DNA of 64,000 bases from Saccharicrinis fermentans DSM 9555 = JCM 21142 (GCF_000517085.1 NZ_KI912107.1:1240398-1304397); one strand, 5' to 3'; counted from the first letter of the stretch, positions 1 through 10,350 are shown. A program made the numbers and translations. Notes: generated from the letters alone by a model not told the origin.

Positions 1-486
1 TGGGTAAAAATATCTGATGCAACTGCCACATCTTCTCCATTCCTTATGAGTACAAAAGAATTTATTAAGGAAGAAGGCTTGTCAAAGACTGTGTATTTAA
101 AAAAAGGAAGTTTGATTTTATCCAATAGTGCAACACCAGGTCTACCTAAATTTCTTGAGCTTGATGCATGTATTCATGATGGATGGCTCTATTTTCCAAA
201 GATATCAGTAATTACTCAGAATTATATGTATTTATTATTTCTGCACCTGAAAAAGCATATTGTACAGCAGGGAAGTGGAAGTGTTTTTACAAATTTAAAA
301 ACGGATATTTTAAAAGAGCAATTATTACCTGTTGCAACCACTGAAATTATAAAATCATTCGATTCTTTGATAGATTCATATTTTAATAAAATAAGAAACA
401 ATACAAACGAAATTCAAACCCTTACTCAGTTACGAGATACCTTGTTGCCTAAGCTAATGAGTGGAGAGTTGAGAGTTACGAAATAA
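1..486 (+). CDS. hsdS: Type I restriction-modification specificity subunit HsdS (3' part)
   Basis: The reading frame is open from the first base (WVKISD...), so the gene begins upstream of the window and only about 161 C-terminal residues are present. They match the second target-recognition domain and the C-terminal conserved helix of HsdS: a WVKISD opening, DGWLYFP, and an end containing LRDTLLPKLMSGELRV, which is very typical of these subunits. HsdS gives sequence specificity to the HsdM methylase and HsdR nuclease. HsdR lies downstream at 3977 in the same direction, with two inserted genes between. HsdM is presumably upstream, outside the window. An internal ATG at 46 should not be taken as the start. 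Confidence 0.9.
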   Translation, partial: WVKISDATATSSPFLMSTKEFIKEEGLSKTVYLKKGSLILSNSATPGLPKFLELDACIHDGWLYFPKISVITQNYMYLLFLHLKKHIVQQGSGSVFTNLKTDILKEQLLPVATTEIIKSFDSLIDSYFNKIRNNTNEIQTLTQLRDTLLPKLMSGELRVTK

Positions 487-502
487 GAAAGGAACAATTA
501 AT

Positions 503-1456
503 ATGGCAAAGGCAGACCAAATAAAAAACTTAATTAAGATGCACTTTGATGGGCAAAACGAACGCTTCATCACTATTGCATTGCAGATAGCTGCACATGA
601 AGCTAAGTTGGGTCATACAAAGCTTGCAGATGACATCAAGAAAATTATAGATAGTGCTAAAACACAAAAACCGAAGCTAAAGCCTTTAAATAGAGATTTA
701 CAAGAATTGGTTATTGAGGTAGAACCAATTGAACGTATTTCAGATTTAATAGTTTCGGATAATATGTCTGAAAGAATTCAACGTATAGTAACTGAATATG
801 TAAAGTTAAATACTTTAAGAAAGCATAATTTAACAAATAGAAGAAAACTACTCTTAACTGGCCCTCCAGGTACAGGAAAAACAATGACTGCATCTATTAT
901 TTCAAATGAATTGAACCTGCCGTTAAATATTGTTCTAATGGATAAAATGGTTACGAAATTCATGGGAGAAACAAGTGCTAAATTAAGGCAAGTATTTGAA
1001 ATTATTTCTGAAAACAAGGCGGTATATCTATTTGATGAGTTTGATGCAATTGGAACTAATAGAAATGCGGAGAATGATGTAGGAGAAATGAGGCGTGTCC
1101 TAAATTCCTTTTTACAGTTCATTGAACAAGATAAATCAGAAAGCCTTATTGTCGCAGCTACAAACAATTTAAAACTGTTAGACCAAGCATTATTTAGACG
1201 TTTTGATGATGTTATTCATTACCATTTACCTAATGATGATGAAGTTTTACTTCTTCTAAATAATAAATTAGGTTCGTATAAAGATGATATTCAACTGGAA
1301 ACAATAATAAAAAAATGTCATGGTTTAAGCCATGCAGAAATATCCTTGGCATGTATGGATACTATAAAATCTTGCATTTTAAGTGATAAGAAAAAAATTA
1401 CAAAAACAATGCTTGTAAAAACAATTGAAGAAAGGAAACAAGCCTACATAAAATAG
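503..1456 (+). CDS. ietA: AAA+ ATPase, IetA-type partner of a subtilisin protease
   Basis: 317-aa AAA+ ATPase. Walker A is GPPGTGKT at about residues 120-127, Walker B is YLFDEFD with D178/E179, and an RRFD arginine-finger region follows. The first ~90 residues look like a helical substrate-binding segment. It lies 16 bases after hsdS and 7 bases before a subtilisin-like gene. The pairing of a small AAA ATPase with a large S8 protease is that of IetA/IetS, described as an ATPase/serine-protease plasmid-stability pair on Ti plasmids and later reported among anti-phage systems. By that precedent the ATPase would restrain or activate the protease; that role is inference here. The assignment as an ATPase is secure, the IetA label less so. 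Confidence 0.85.
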   Translation: MAKADQIKNLIKMHFDGQNERFITIALQIAAHEAKLGHTKLADDIKKIIDSAKTQKPKLKPLNRDLQELVIEVEPIERISDLIVSDNMSERIQRIVTEYVKLNTLRKHNLTNRRKLLLTGPPGTGKTMTASIISNELNLPLNIVLMDKMVTKFMGETSAKLRQVFEIISENKAVYLFDEFDAIGTNRNAENDVGEMRRVLNSFLQFIEQDKSESLIVAATNNLKLLDQALFRRFDDVIHYHLPNDDEVLLLLNNKLGSYKDDIQLETIIKKCHGLSHAEISLACMDTIKSCILSDKKKITKTMLVKTIEERKQAYIK

Positions 1457-1463
1457 CTAAACC

Positions 1464-3965
1464 ATGAACGAACCTCAAGAGCATATCTTCATAGAAAACA
1501 GACATGAAACGCTAAAATATACGACAACCCAAACAGGTAGAGGAAATACAGTAATTCCTGAAAGAGATCGGCAAACTCATTCACAAAAATTATTAGCGAA
1601 ATTTGATGATATATGGAATTCTCAACAAAGCCTGAAAGACAATCGTCAAGCGGTATCTTTGTCGACAAGAAGTGGTATGTATCTTGAATTTAGAAGTGGA
1701 AAAAATGCAGACCTTATTACTAAGAGTATTGAGGATATGCGACAAAATATTAGGCTACTAAATATTAGGACAGAGGAAGTTGAGCAAGGTTCTTCGGTAT
1801 GTAAAGCTACAGTTTATATTCCAGAAAGTAAACAAAGCAAGTTTCTAAAAAAAATCAATGATTACGCATTAGAAGATACTAAATTAGGAAAACCAAAAAA
1901 CAAAGACTTGGTTAATAGTATCGAAGATGTTGAATTAGCAATAATAGAATCTCTATGGACTGATAAAAAAGAACTTATCCCAAATCAAATCCCAAGATGG
2001 TGTGAGGTTTGGTTAAGGATTGAAGAAGATAGTGATTATGACACACAAATATCTAAATTTTACCAACTAATACAAGATAAAAATATTGGATACAAAGGAA
2101 AGGCGTTACACTTTCCTGAACGAGCCGTTTTTTTAATTAATGCTAATAATGATATCCTTAAAGAATTAATCAATTCATCAGACCAATTAGCAGAATTTCG
2201 CTTTGGTCAGGAGGCAACAGGTTTTTGGTCAGAAGAAAGCAATGTTGGTCAAATCGAATGGGTTGAAAATTTACTCTCAAGACTAGAAATTGAAGATTCA
2301 AATGTAAAAGTATGTGTATTAGATTCAGGTGTAAATAACGGACATCAACTTATATCACCAATACTTGAAGACAATGATTGTCTCACTCTATCTCCAGACT
2401 GGGGCACTGATGATGTGTGCCAAATTGCAGGCAACAAAGGGCATGGTACAATGATGTGCGGTATTGTAGGGTATGGAGACTTACAGGAAGCGTTGGAATC
2501 AAATGAACAAATAATTTTAACACACAAGCTTTGTTCTGTAAAAATACTACCACGTACTGGAGAAAACGAACCCGAAAATTGGGGGCATTATACTGAACAG
2601 GCTGTTTATAGAGCAGAAACTCAAAATTCTAATCACAATTTACTTTTCTGTATGGCAGTTACCTCAAAAGACGGTGTCGATAGAGGTAAACCATCAGCTT
2701 GGTCAGGTATGATTGACGCAATTTCTTTTGGAGAGTCTAATAAAAAAAGATTATTCATAATTTCTGGAGGAAATATTAGGAATGATGATACTTGGAAAGA
2801 ATATCCAGATGCCAATAAACTTGAAAGTATTCAAAATCCTGCTCAATCGTGGAATGCTTTATCTATTGGAGCATACACTGAAAAAATATTTGTAGATGAT
2901 GATGTAGAAGACTATTATCCTATTGCCTCTGCAAAAGAAATATCGCCTTATAATTCTTCATCATATAATTGGCAGAACAAATGGCCTATTAAACCGGAGG
3001 TTGTATTTGAAGGAGGTAATATATTAAGAAAAGACAATAATGGTGAGTTTGAAGATTTTTGGCAACATCAAGATTTAGAAATACTGACCACATCTAAAAA
3101 CTTTCAACTAAAACAATTTGAAACTTTTAATGCAACAAGTAGTGCATCTGCAAAAGCTTCTTGGTTAGCTGCAAAAGTTGCCCAAAAGTATCCTAGTCTA
3201 TGGGCTGAATCAATTAGAGGTGTTATAGTACATTCAGCAAGTTGGACAGATGAGTTAATTTCTCAGTTCAATATTGATTTGAGCAGAAAGAAAAGCGTAT
3301 TAGAATTATTGAGAATTTGTGGATATGGAGTACCTAATATTGATAAAGCATTAAATAGTTACGAAAATGGATTGACACTCATAGCACAAGAAACAATACA
3401 ACCATTTATCAAAGAAAACTCTAAATATCAAACAAATAATATGCACCTTTTTGATTTTCCTTGGCCAAAAGACGAGTTGTTGGCACTTGGAGATACTCCG
3501 GTAAAGCTTAAAATCACATTATCGTATTTTATAGAACCAGGTCCGGGACGGATCGGTTGGAAAGATAAATATAGGTATCAATCTTTCGGATTGCGGTTTG
3601 ATGTTAATAAAGAAGGTGAAACAGAAGACGAATTTAAACAAAGAATAAATAAAGCAGTACGGGATGAAGATTATGAAAATGAATCACACGGTTCCGATAC
3701 TCGTTGGGTAATAGGAAAGGATAATAGAAGTATTGGTTCAATTCATTCAGATATATGGGAAGGCAATGCAGCAGATATTGCGGATTGTAATATCATTGCG
3801 GTCTATCCTGTAATTGGATGGTGGCGTGAAAGGCACAATCTAAAAAGATATAATTCTAAAGCCAGATATTCGCTGCTAGTTTCTCTCGAAACTCCGACAG
3901 AGGATGTTGAACTTTATACAGCAATAACTAACAAAATTGCTACTCCTATTACTGTTGAGATTTAA
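1464..3965 (+). CDS. ietS: Subtilisin-like (S8) serine protease, IetS-type
   Basis: 833-aa protein with an S8 peptidase core. The catalytic Asp is D287 in VCVLDSGV, the His is H327 in NKGHGTMMCG, and the nucleophile is probably S559 in FNATSSASAKA, a divergent form of GTSMAxP with Ala for Gly and no Pro. The long N-terminal region (about 1-270) has no secretion signal, so a cytoplasmic protein is likely. A ~200-residue C-terminal extension follows the protease core. It begins 7 bases after the AAA ATPase and was almost certainly co-transcribed with it. In the described IetAS pairs the protease is the toxic or effector half. Here the pair is embedded between hsdS and hsdR. Confidence 0.85.
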   Translation: MNEPQEHIFIENRHETLKYTTTQTGRGNTVIPERDRQTHSQKLLAKFDDIWNSQQSLKDNRQAVSLSTRSGMYLEFRSGKNADLITKSIEDMRQNIRLLNIRTEEVEQGSSVCKATVYIPESKQSKFLKKINDYALEDTKLGKPKNKDLVNSIEDVELAIIESLWTDKKELIPNQIPRWCEVWLRIEEDSDYDTQISKFYQLIQDKNIGYKGKALHFPERAVFLINANNDILKELINSSDQLAEFRFGQEATGFWSEESNVGQIEWVENLLSRLEIEDSNVKVCVLDSGVNNGHQLISPILEDNDCLTLSPDWGTDDVCQIAGNKGHGTMMCGIVGYGDLQEALESNEQIILTHKLCSVKILPRTGENEPENWGHYTEQAVYRAETQNSNHNLLFCMAVTSKDGVDRGKPSAWSGMIDAISFGESNKKRLFIISGGNIRNDDTWKEYPDANKLESIQNPAQSWNALSIGAYTEKIFVDDDVEDYYPIASAKEISPYNSSSYNWQNKWPIKPEVVFEGGNILRKDNNGEFEDFWQHQDLEILTTSKNFQLKQFETFNATSSASAKASWLAAKVAQKYPSLWAESIRGVIVHSASWTDELISQFNIDLSRKKSVLELLRICGYGVPNIDKALNSYENGLTLIAQETIQPFIKENSKYQTNNMHLFDFPWPKDELLALGDTPVKLKITLSYFIEPGPGRIGWKDKYRYQSFGLRFDVNKEGETEDEFKQRINKAVRDEDYENESHGSDTRWVIGKDNRSIGSIHSDIWEGNAADIADCNIIAVYPVIGWWRERHNLKRYNSKARYSLLVSLETPTEDVELYTAITNKIATPITVEI

Positions 3966-3976
3966 TTTATTAAGAA

Positions 3977-6900
3977 ATGACCAAAATAACTGAAAACGAT
4001 ATAGAGCTATGGGCAATTGAGGAACTGGAGAACCTTGGTTGGAACTATATTCATGGTGCTGTTATTGCACCTGATGGTGAGGAACCGGAACGAAATTCTT
4101 TTAGTGATGTCATTTTAAAAGGTCGTTTGGCTGAAGCCATTGTCCGAAATAATGCGCACATCCCTTACGAAGCCCAACAAGAAGCTTTAAAAGTAATTGA
4201 ACGGATTACTTCGCCCGAGTTAATGGTGAACAACCAAGAATTTCATAAGTTGCTCACCGAGGGTGTTCCTGTGGAGTATCGCAAAGATGGTGTGCAGCGT
4301 GGCGACCGGGTTCAGTTGGTCAATTTTAGTAATCCAAAGCAAAACGATTTCCTGGTGGTAAATCAATTTACCATCATTGAGAATAATAGCAACAAACGCC
4401 CTGACTTGATTCTGTTTGTGAACGGCTTACCCCTGGTCATATTTGAATTAAAAAATGCTGTTGATGAAAATGCAACTTTACATTCAGCATTTAAGCAGAT
4501 TCAAACCTATAAAGATACTATACCAAGTCTGTTTACATTCAACACTTTTTGTGTGCTGTCTGATGGTGCTGATGCAAAAGCAGGTTCATTATCGGCAGGC
4601 TATTCTCGTTATTTAGCTTGGAAAACAAGTGATGGCATTCAGGAAGCATCTACGCTTACCAGTCAATTGGAAGTACTAATAAAAGGTTTAACCAATCCTG
4701 AAACCTTATTAGATTACATACGCCACTTCATTGTTTTTGAAGAAGTAAAGACGTTTCATGAAACGTCTCAACAAGTATCTATTACCACAATAAAAAAGGT
4801 AGCAGCCTATCATCAATACTATGCCGTAAATAAAGCCATTGAATCTGTAAAAAAAGCATCGGCTGATAATGGCGACCGAAAAGGTGGTGTAGTATGGCAT
4901 ACACAAGGTAGTGGTAAGTCACTCTCAATGGTGTTTTTTAGCGGTAAGTTGGTTCTACAGCTTAACAATCCGACCATATTAGTAATAACTGACCGTAACG
5001 ATTTAGACGACCAACTGTTTGATACTTTTGGTTCATCGAAGCAATTGTTGCGCCAAGTTCCGATACAGGCAGAAAGCAGAGAACACTTAAAAGAATTACT
5101 TAAAGTAGCATCCGGAGGAATTGTATTTGCTACTATTCAAAAATTCCAACCCGAAGATGGCTCAAATGTATATGAGCAACTTTCTGACCGTACTAATATT
5201 GTAGTGGTTGCCGATGAAGCCCACCGCACGCAATATGGATTTAAGCCAAAAACTATTGATGTAAAAGATGATAACGGCAATGTGATAGGCCAACGTTTGG
5301 TTTACGGCTTTGCCAAATATATGCGTGATGCTTTGCCCAATGCAACCTATTTAGGTTTTACAGGAACTCCGGTGGAATCAACCGATGCAAATACCCCGGC
5401 TGTTTTTGGTAACTATGTAGATATTTATGACATAGCCCAAGCCGTGGAGGATGGTGCTACTGTTCCTATTTACTACGAAAGCCGTTTGGTGAAAATCAAT
5501 CTTTCGGAAGAAGGAAAACAGCTTATCGAGGAGCTTGATGAAGAACTGGCAAAAGATGAATTAACGGAAACCCAAAAAGCTAAAGCCAAGTGGACAAAGG
5601 TTGAAGCCATTATTGGTAGTGAGGCTCGACTAAAAAAAGTAGCAGAAGATATTGTTTTTCACTACGAGGAACGTACCAATAGCGGTATTGAAGGTAAAGC
5701 AATGATTGTTACCATGAGCCGACAAATCGCTGCTGACTTGTATAAAGAAATTATTAAAATACGCCCACATTGGCATGATGATGATTTGGATAAAGGTGTG
5801 CTAAAAGTAGTGATGACTGCTTCTTCATCCGATGGTCCAGAGCTAATGAAACATCATACATTAAAAGACCAACGCAGAGCATTAGCCGACCGAATGAAAG
5901 ATACCTCAGACCCGATGAAATTGGTAATTGTTCGGGATATGTGGCTGACAGGATTTGATGCACCAAGTATGCACACTTTATACATAGACAAACCAATGAA
6001 AGGTCATAATCTGATGCAAGCCATAGCTAGGGTTAACCGTGTATATAAAGATAAACCGGGCGGTTTGGTAGTCGATTATTTTGGTATCGCCTCTGATTTA
6101 AAAAAGGCACTATCCTTTTATTCCGATAGCGGTGGTAAAGGCGACCCGGCAGAAGCACAGGAAAAGGCGGTTCAGTTGATGTTGGAAAAGCTAGAAGTTG
6201 TTTCTCAAATGTTTTCAGAAAATCCTATCGTACAACATGCTGATTATGCCATGGCAGCAGAACCTAAAGTGCCTTACGGTGATGGCTTTGCTTATGAGAA
6301 TTATTTTGATGCTTCAATAAAAGAGAAGTTAGAGTTAATAATTTCTGCGGTTGAACATGTGCTTAGTTTGGAAGATGGTAAAAACCGATATGTAAGAGAA
6401 GTGACAGCCCTCTCTAAAGCATTCTCTATTGCGCTACCGCATGATGAAGCCATGGATGCTAAAGATGAGATTGCATTCTTTCAAGCAGTAAAAGCTCGCA
6501 TTCAAAAATTGGATATGGGTACAGCTTCTGGTGGCAAAACCGATTACGAGATAGAAACAGCCATCAAACAAGTGGTTGATGAAGCGATTGTTTCAGAACA
6601 GGTAGTTGATATTTTTGATGCAGCAGGAATTAAAAAGCCGGAATTATCTGTATTGGATGATGATTTTCTTGAGGAAATGAAAGACATGAAGCATAAGAAT
6701 TTGGCGCTGGAAGTCCTCAAAAAACTACTCAATGATGAAATTAAGGTTAGAGCCAAGCATAATATCGTTCAGAGCCGTACCCTAATGGAAATGTTAGAAT
6801 CATCCATTAAACGCTACCAAAACAACTTAATCACCGCTGCCGAAATCATTCAGGAAATGATTGAACTGGCTAAAGAAATAAAAGAAGCCGACAAGCGTGG

Positions 6901-7198
6901 CGAAAAAATGGGCTTATCAAAAGATGAGCTTGCCTTTTATGATGCCGTGGCATCAAACGAAAGTGCCAAGGATATGCTTGGTGATGAAGTTCTTCTAAAA
7001 CTTGCAAGGGTACTTGTTGAACGTGTTAAAGCCAATGCAACAATAGACTGGACAGTTAAGGAATCCGTAAAAAAGAAGCTGAAAGTAATTGTAAAGCGTA
7101 CTCTTAGACAATATGGTTATCCACCCGATTTACAAAAATTGGCTACTGAGACGGTATTGAGTCAGGCAGAGATGTTGGCGGAGTTTTGGAGTGAGTAA
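3977..7198 (+). CDS. hsdR: Type I restriction enzyme HsdR (motor/nuclease subunit)
   Basis: 1073-aa HsdR of usual length. The N-terminal PD-(D/E)xK nuclease has D143 (RPDLILF) and the E157-L-K159 triad of IFELK. The SF2 translocase has Walker A around residues 309-315 (TQGSGKS) and a DEAH box at D413 (VVADEAHRTQYG). Later helicase motifs are visible (LGFTGTP, RVNRVYKDKPGGLVVDY). The C-terminal third is helical, as needed to dock on the methylase core. It starts 11 bases after the protease gene, so hsdS-ietA-ietS-hsdR looks like one transcription unit. In complex with HsdM and HsdS it translocates and cleaves DNA lacking the host methylation. The gene appears intact. Confidence 0.95.
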   Translation: MTKITENDIELWAIEELENLGWNYIHGAVIAPDGEEPERNSFSDVILKGRLAEAIVRNNAHIPYEAQQEALKVIERITSPELMVNNQEFHKLLTEGVPVEYRKDGVQRGDRVQLVNFSNPKQNDFLVVNQFTIIENNSNKRPDLILFVNGLPLVIFELKNAVDENATLHSAFKQIQTYKDTIPSLFTFNTFCVLSDGADAKAGSLSAGYSRYLAWKTSDGIQEASTLTSQLEVLIKGLTNPETLLDYIRHFIVFEEVKTFHETSQQVSITTIKKVAAYHQYYAVNKAIESVKKASADNGDRKGGVVWHTQGSGKSLSMVFFSGKLVLQLNNPTILVITDRNDLDDQLFDTFGSSKQLLRQVPIQAESREHLKELLKVASGGIVFATIQKFQPEDGSNVYEQLSDRTNIVVVADEAHRTQYGFKPKTIDVKDDNGNVIGQRLVYGFAKYMRDALPNATYLGFTGTPVESTDANTPAVFGNYVDIYDIAQAVEDGATVPIYYESRLVKINLSEEGKQLIEELDEELAKDELTETQKAKAKWTKVEAIIGSEARLKKVAEDIVFHYEERTNSGIEGKAMIVTMSRQIAADLYKEIIKIRPHWHDDDLDKGVLKVVMTASSSDGPELMKHHTLKDQRRALADRMKDTSDPMKLVIVRDMWLTGFDAPSMHTLYIDKPMKGHNLMQAIARVNRVYKDKPGGLVVDYFGIASDLKKALSFYSDSGGKGDPAEAQEKAVQLMLEKLEVVSQMFSENPIVQHADYAMAAEPKVPYGDGFAYENYFDASIKEKLELIISAVEHVLSLEDGKNRYVREVTALSKAFSIALPHDEAMDAKDEIAFFQAVKARIQKLDMGTASGGKTDYEIETAIKQVVDEAIVSEQVVDIFDAAGIKKPELSVLDDDFLEEMKDMKHKNLALEVLKKLLNDEIKVRAKHNIVQSRTLMEMLESSIKRYQNNLITAAEIIQEMIELAKEIKEADKRGEKMGLSKDELAFYDAVASNESAKDMLGDEVLLKLARVLVERVKANATIDWTVKESVKKKLKVIVKRTLRQYGYPPDLQKLATETVLSQAEMLAEFWSE

Positions 7199-7271
7199 TA
7201 GTACAACAATAGAAAACATTTAGTTCATACAATTTAATTGATTGATTTTTAACTGCATTGAATTGATATTA

Positions 7272-9764
7272 ATGAATAGATATATAAAGCGTTTGTGTGA
7301 ATTAATAGTTCTCACTGTAATTGTAATTAATTTCGATAAAGTAATACAAGTGGTTTTAAACAAAACCATAGTAAAATTTTGGGATATATATTTAAATACA
7401 AATTTCATCTTAGAGTATTTTGTAATTCTTTGTGCAGCAGTATGCATTATTAGATTAATTGTAAAATTATATAAAGGCTATGTTGTAAACGGTTCGTTAG
7501 CACGATTTGTCATATACTTAGCATTAGTATATGGTTATTATAGCTTTTACTCTGATGCATATGTATTTAATCACTTTGACTTTTGTAACAATGTTTTTTT
7601 ACTAGATATTATATTAGTTGTAGGATTTTACTTTCTCGCTCTGCAAGGATACAGAGAATATAGGTTACTTTTAGTTACTGCTGATGAATTTAATGAAAGT
7701 AGAGATATTCCATTAATAAGTGGTGAATTTGACACCCTAAACAGAAAACCCCAAGCCCAAAGCTTAGCAAGAGATATACATCATATTGGGTATTATAATG
7801 TTGGAATTGTTGGTGCCTGGGGTGAAGGTAAGACCTCATTTGTCAATATGGTACTTGATGAGCTTAAAAACCTTGATAATGTTGTTACGGTGAGATTTAA
7901 CCCTTGGCAAAGTAAATCACCAGAGCAAATATCTAAGGATTATTTTAGGACTCTAAAAATATGTCTTAAGCCCTTTAGTGGAGAAGTATACCCTGAATTA
8001 AACAAATACTTGGATATACTTTTAAATACAGAAAAGAATGTAGTTACTAAACTAACAAGGCAGTTGAGTTCGGTTATTACTTTAGAGCAACAAAAAGAAA
8101 AGTTTGTAAATGAAGCCCTTAAGCGAATAAACAAAAAAATAGTTGTTTTTATAGATGATATAGATCGATTAGATAGCAACGAAGTTATTGAGGTTTTTAA
8201 GCTTATTAGGAATACTGCAGACTTTACTTCTGTTACATATATCGGAGCATATGATAGAAATTATTTAATAAATTCAATCTCTAAGATAAACGGTTATAAG
8301 CCTGAGGAATATTTGGCGAAAATATTTCAATCGGAATATGTACTTGCACAATATGATGAATTTAGTAGAGTTATTTTTTTTATAGAATCTTTAATGAAAA
8401 GATTTAAGGAAGGTAGTGATGAGTATAGATTAATTGAAGAGAAGAAAGGTGAGTTGATTCAAAATAGATCTAAATGGAATTGGTTTATAAGGTTAATAAC
8501 CAACATGAGAGATGTAAAACGAATGGTTGATAGTTTCTCTTATGCTTTTCCAAAAGTGTGGGCAGACGTAGATTTTTACGATTTAGTTAATTTATACTGT
8601 ATTCGAACGAAGCACTTTTCTTTGTATGAGATTTTAAAATCAAAAAAAATTGTAAAAGTTATGTCTGATGGTGTTCATGTTTTTGATTCAAATTTAATAG
8701 AAGAAAAGAAGATTGAGATACCTGGAGAAGTCGACAAATTGCTAAGTGTTTTGTTGCCTAAACAAGAAACCAATTCATTTAGTTTATTCCATAATGATGA
8801 ATCAAGCAGTTTATCTCTTGCTAAAAATTTTGAAAGGTATTTTTCTCCTGATTACTATAAGAAAATGCCAAGAGCAACATTTTTAAAATATAAGAATTAT
8901 AGCAATAAAAAGCTTAAAGAAGAATTTGCTGAATGGTATATTAAAGGGTATTTAAGTAAAATCTATAGTTATTTACAAATTGAAACAATAGATGAGCTTA
9001 GGGATGTTCAAGAGTATAAAAATTACATACAATTATGGACTTTAACTATTGCAAAAGCAAGTGGATATAATTACAAACCTTATTTTGATTTATTAATCTA
9101 TAATGAATGTCAAAGTGTTGCAAATAGGTTTTTTGTCAATAATTTAATTGCATTAAAGATTTTTTGGGAAGAGCAGCTTAAAAGTATAATAGACCACAAT
9201 TGTTTAGGAACTATATATTATTCTTTAATTGTAGGTTATGATAGAGATCCTGATTACCGTATTCTCTTTTCAAAGAAAGAATTGCAAAGGCAGATATTGA
9301 AGAAACTTAAAGCGAGTATCAAAGAAATTACATGTGAAGAGGAAAATACAAAAGAAGTTTTTAATAAAATTAACGCATTGTACTATGGTTGTTTAGACTA
9401 TATAAATAAAACTAATGACCATGTAATGTTCTTAGGTGAAGCTAATCGAGTAATGAAAGATTATATTTTAACATTTCCAAAGCAATATTTAGAACATTAC
9501 ATTAGGCCAAAGGTAGTACCTGATGATGGAATAAGTAGGGATGGGGATCCATTTACGGAACAGATTTTTGGTGATCCAAATATGAAGTATAGGGATTATT
9601 TTGCATACAAAAAAGGGGCATATGACATTATTTGTTTCTTAGTTCGAAGAAGCAAAAATGACTTTAGTCTTCTAGAAGAGTTCATGAGAAAATATAGTAC
9701 GAATAAATATCAGGTTATAAGATTTGAGAAGTACCCAAAGCAGAATTTTAGTAATTTAACCTGA
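7272..9764 (+). CDS. KAP family P-loop NTPase, membrane-anchored
   Basis: 830-aa protein when started at ATG 7272 (MNRYIKRLCELIVL). An in-frame ATG at 7242 is also possible but adds only ten atypical residues. Three to four hydrophobic helices fill the first ~130 residues. A KAP NTPase core follows: Walker A GAWGEGKTS at about residues 181-189 and Walker B VVFIDDIDRLDS with D295, the typical DDxDRL signature. The remaining ~450 residues are helical and unassigned. It lies 73 bases after hsdR in the same direction. KAP NTPases include the phage-exclusion protein PifA, so a defence role is reasonable by family and position but is not shown by the sequence. Confidence 0.85.
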   Translation: MNRYIKRLCELIVLTVIVINFDKVIQVVLNKTIVKFWDIYLNTNFILEYFVILCAAVCIIRLIVKLYKGYVVNGSLARFVIYLALVYGYYSFYSDAYVFNHFDFCNNVFLLDIILVVGFYFLALQGYREYRLLLVTADEFNESRDIPLISGEFDTLNRKPQAQSLARDIHHIGYYNVGIVGAWGEGKTSFVNMVLDELKNLDNVVTVRFNPWQSKSPEQISKDYFRTLKICLKPFSGEVYPELNKYLDILLNTEKNVVTKLTRQLSSVITLEQQKEKFVNEALKRINKKIVVFIDDIDRLDSNEVIEVFKLIRNTADFTSVTYIGAYDRNYLINSISKINGYKPEEYLAKIFQSEYVLAQYDEFSRVIFFIESLMKRFKEGSDEYRLIEEKKGELIQNRSKWNWFIRLITNMRDVKRMVDSFSYAFPKVWADVDFYDLVNLYCIRTKHFSLYEILKSKKIVKVMSDGVHVFDSNLIEEKKIEIPGEVDKLLSVLLPKQETNSFSLFHNDESSSLSLAKNFERYFSPDYYKKMPRATFLKYKNYSNKKLKEEFAEWYIKGYLSKIYSYLQIETIDELRDVQEYKNYIQLWTLTIAKASGYNYKPYFDLLIYNECQSVANRFFVNNLIALKIFWEEQLKSIIDHNCLGTIYYSLIVGYDRDPDYRILFSKKELQRQILKKLKASIKEITCEEENTKEVFNKINALYYGCLDYINKTNDHVMFLGEANRVMKDYILTFPKQYLEHYIRPKVVPDDGISRDGDPFTEQIFGDPNMKYRDYFAYKKGAYDIICFLVRRSKNDFSLLEEFMRKYSTNKYQVIRFEKYPKQNFSNLT

Positions 9765-9909
9765 TAATATTAATCTTAAACTTTATTTCAAGTAAAATAA
9801 ATGCGACAACTATTTTTTTAAAATCTCAATATTCAAAAAATAGCCAATTCTAACCACATCTACATTACTCTAGCCAAATACAGCCAATTCCCCACCTACC
9901 ACCTACTAT

Positions 9910-10350
9910 ATGTTTGTTTCTATTATGGAAGGAGCAAGCACAAAGAAAATACTAGGCACATTAGCAGCAGTTGCAGCCGTTGGTGGAGGTTTCTACCTTA
10001 TTAAGAAAGGCAAAAAGCTTCTAGCTGGGGCAAAAATGAATTTTGCCCTCTTGGGATTCCGCATCCACAAGATGAATTTATAGGAAGTTCAATTTGCCGT
10101 AAAGCTTTGTTGCTACAATCCCACCAAAGCACCCATCACATTGGCCGTTAACCAGGTAGTTGCAAATTACAAAGGTTCGGCAGTCGCTTATTCCACCTCC
10201 GATATTAAAGGTCTTACTATTGGAGCAGACCTTACGCAAGAGCCTGAAATCCTTTTTCAAGTGCCATACCTGAACCTAATGGGTAAAGGAATTAATCTCA
10301 CAGCACTTTCCAATACAGAGCGTAAGTTTTCGGCCTTTCACGTATTGTAA
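9910..10350 (+). pseudogene. Small LEA-like membrane-anchored protein with an in-frame amber stop, truncated by an insertion
   Basis: From ATG 9910 (or 9925) the frame encodes a short N-terminal transmembrane segment (LGTLAAVAAVGGGFYLI) followed by KKGKKLLAGAKMNFALLGFRIHKMNL. A TAG at 10081-10083 then interrupts it, and the same frame continues as EVQFAVKLCCYNPTKAPITL through VPYLNLMGKGINL to a stop at 10348-10350. The continuity of frame and sense across the TAG (probably a former Gln codon, CAG) indicates one ~145-codon gene. The NPT..API motif and the beta-rich layout recall LEA type 2 proteins. The end (FSAFHVL) coincides with the left end of IS66 remains, so the 3' part has been lost. 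Function is unknown. Confidence 0.65.

Noticed and set aside
46-486. HsdS as a complete 146-aa protein starting at ATG 46
   Set aside because: The frame is open to the first base with typical HsdS residues upstream of that ATG, so the gene is cut by the window edge.
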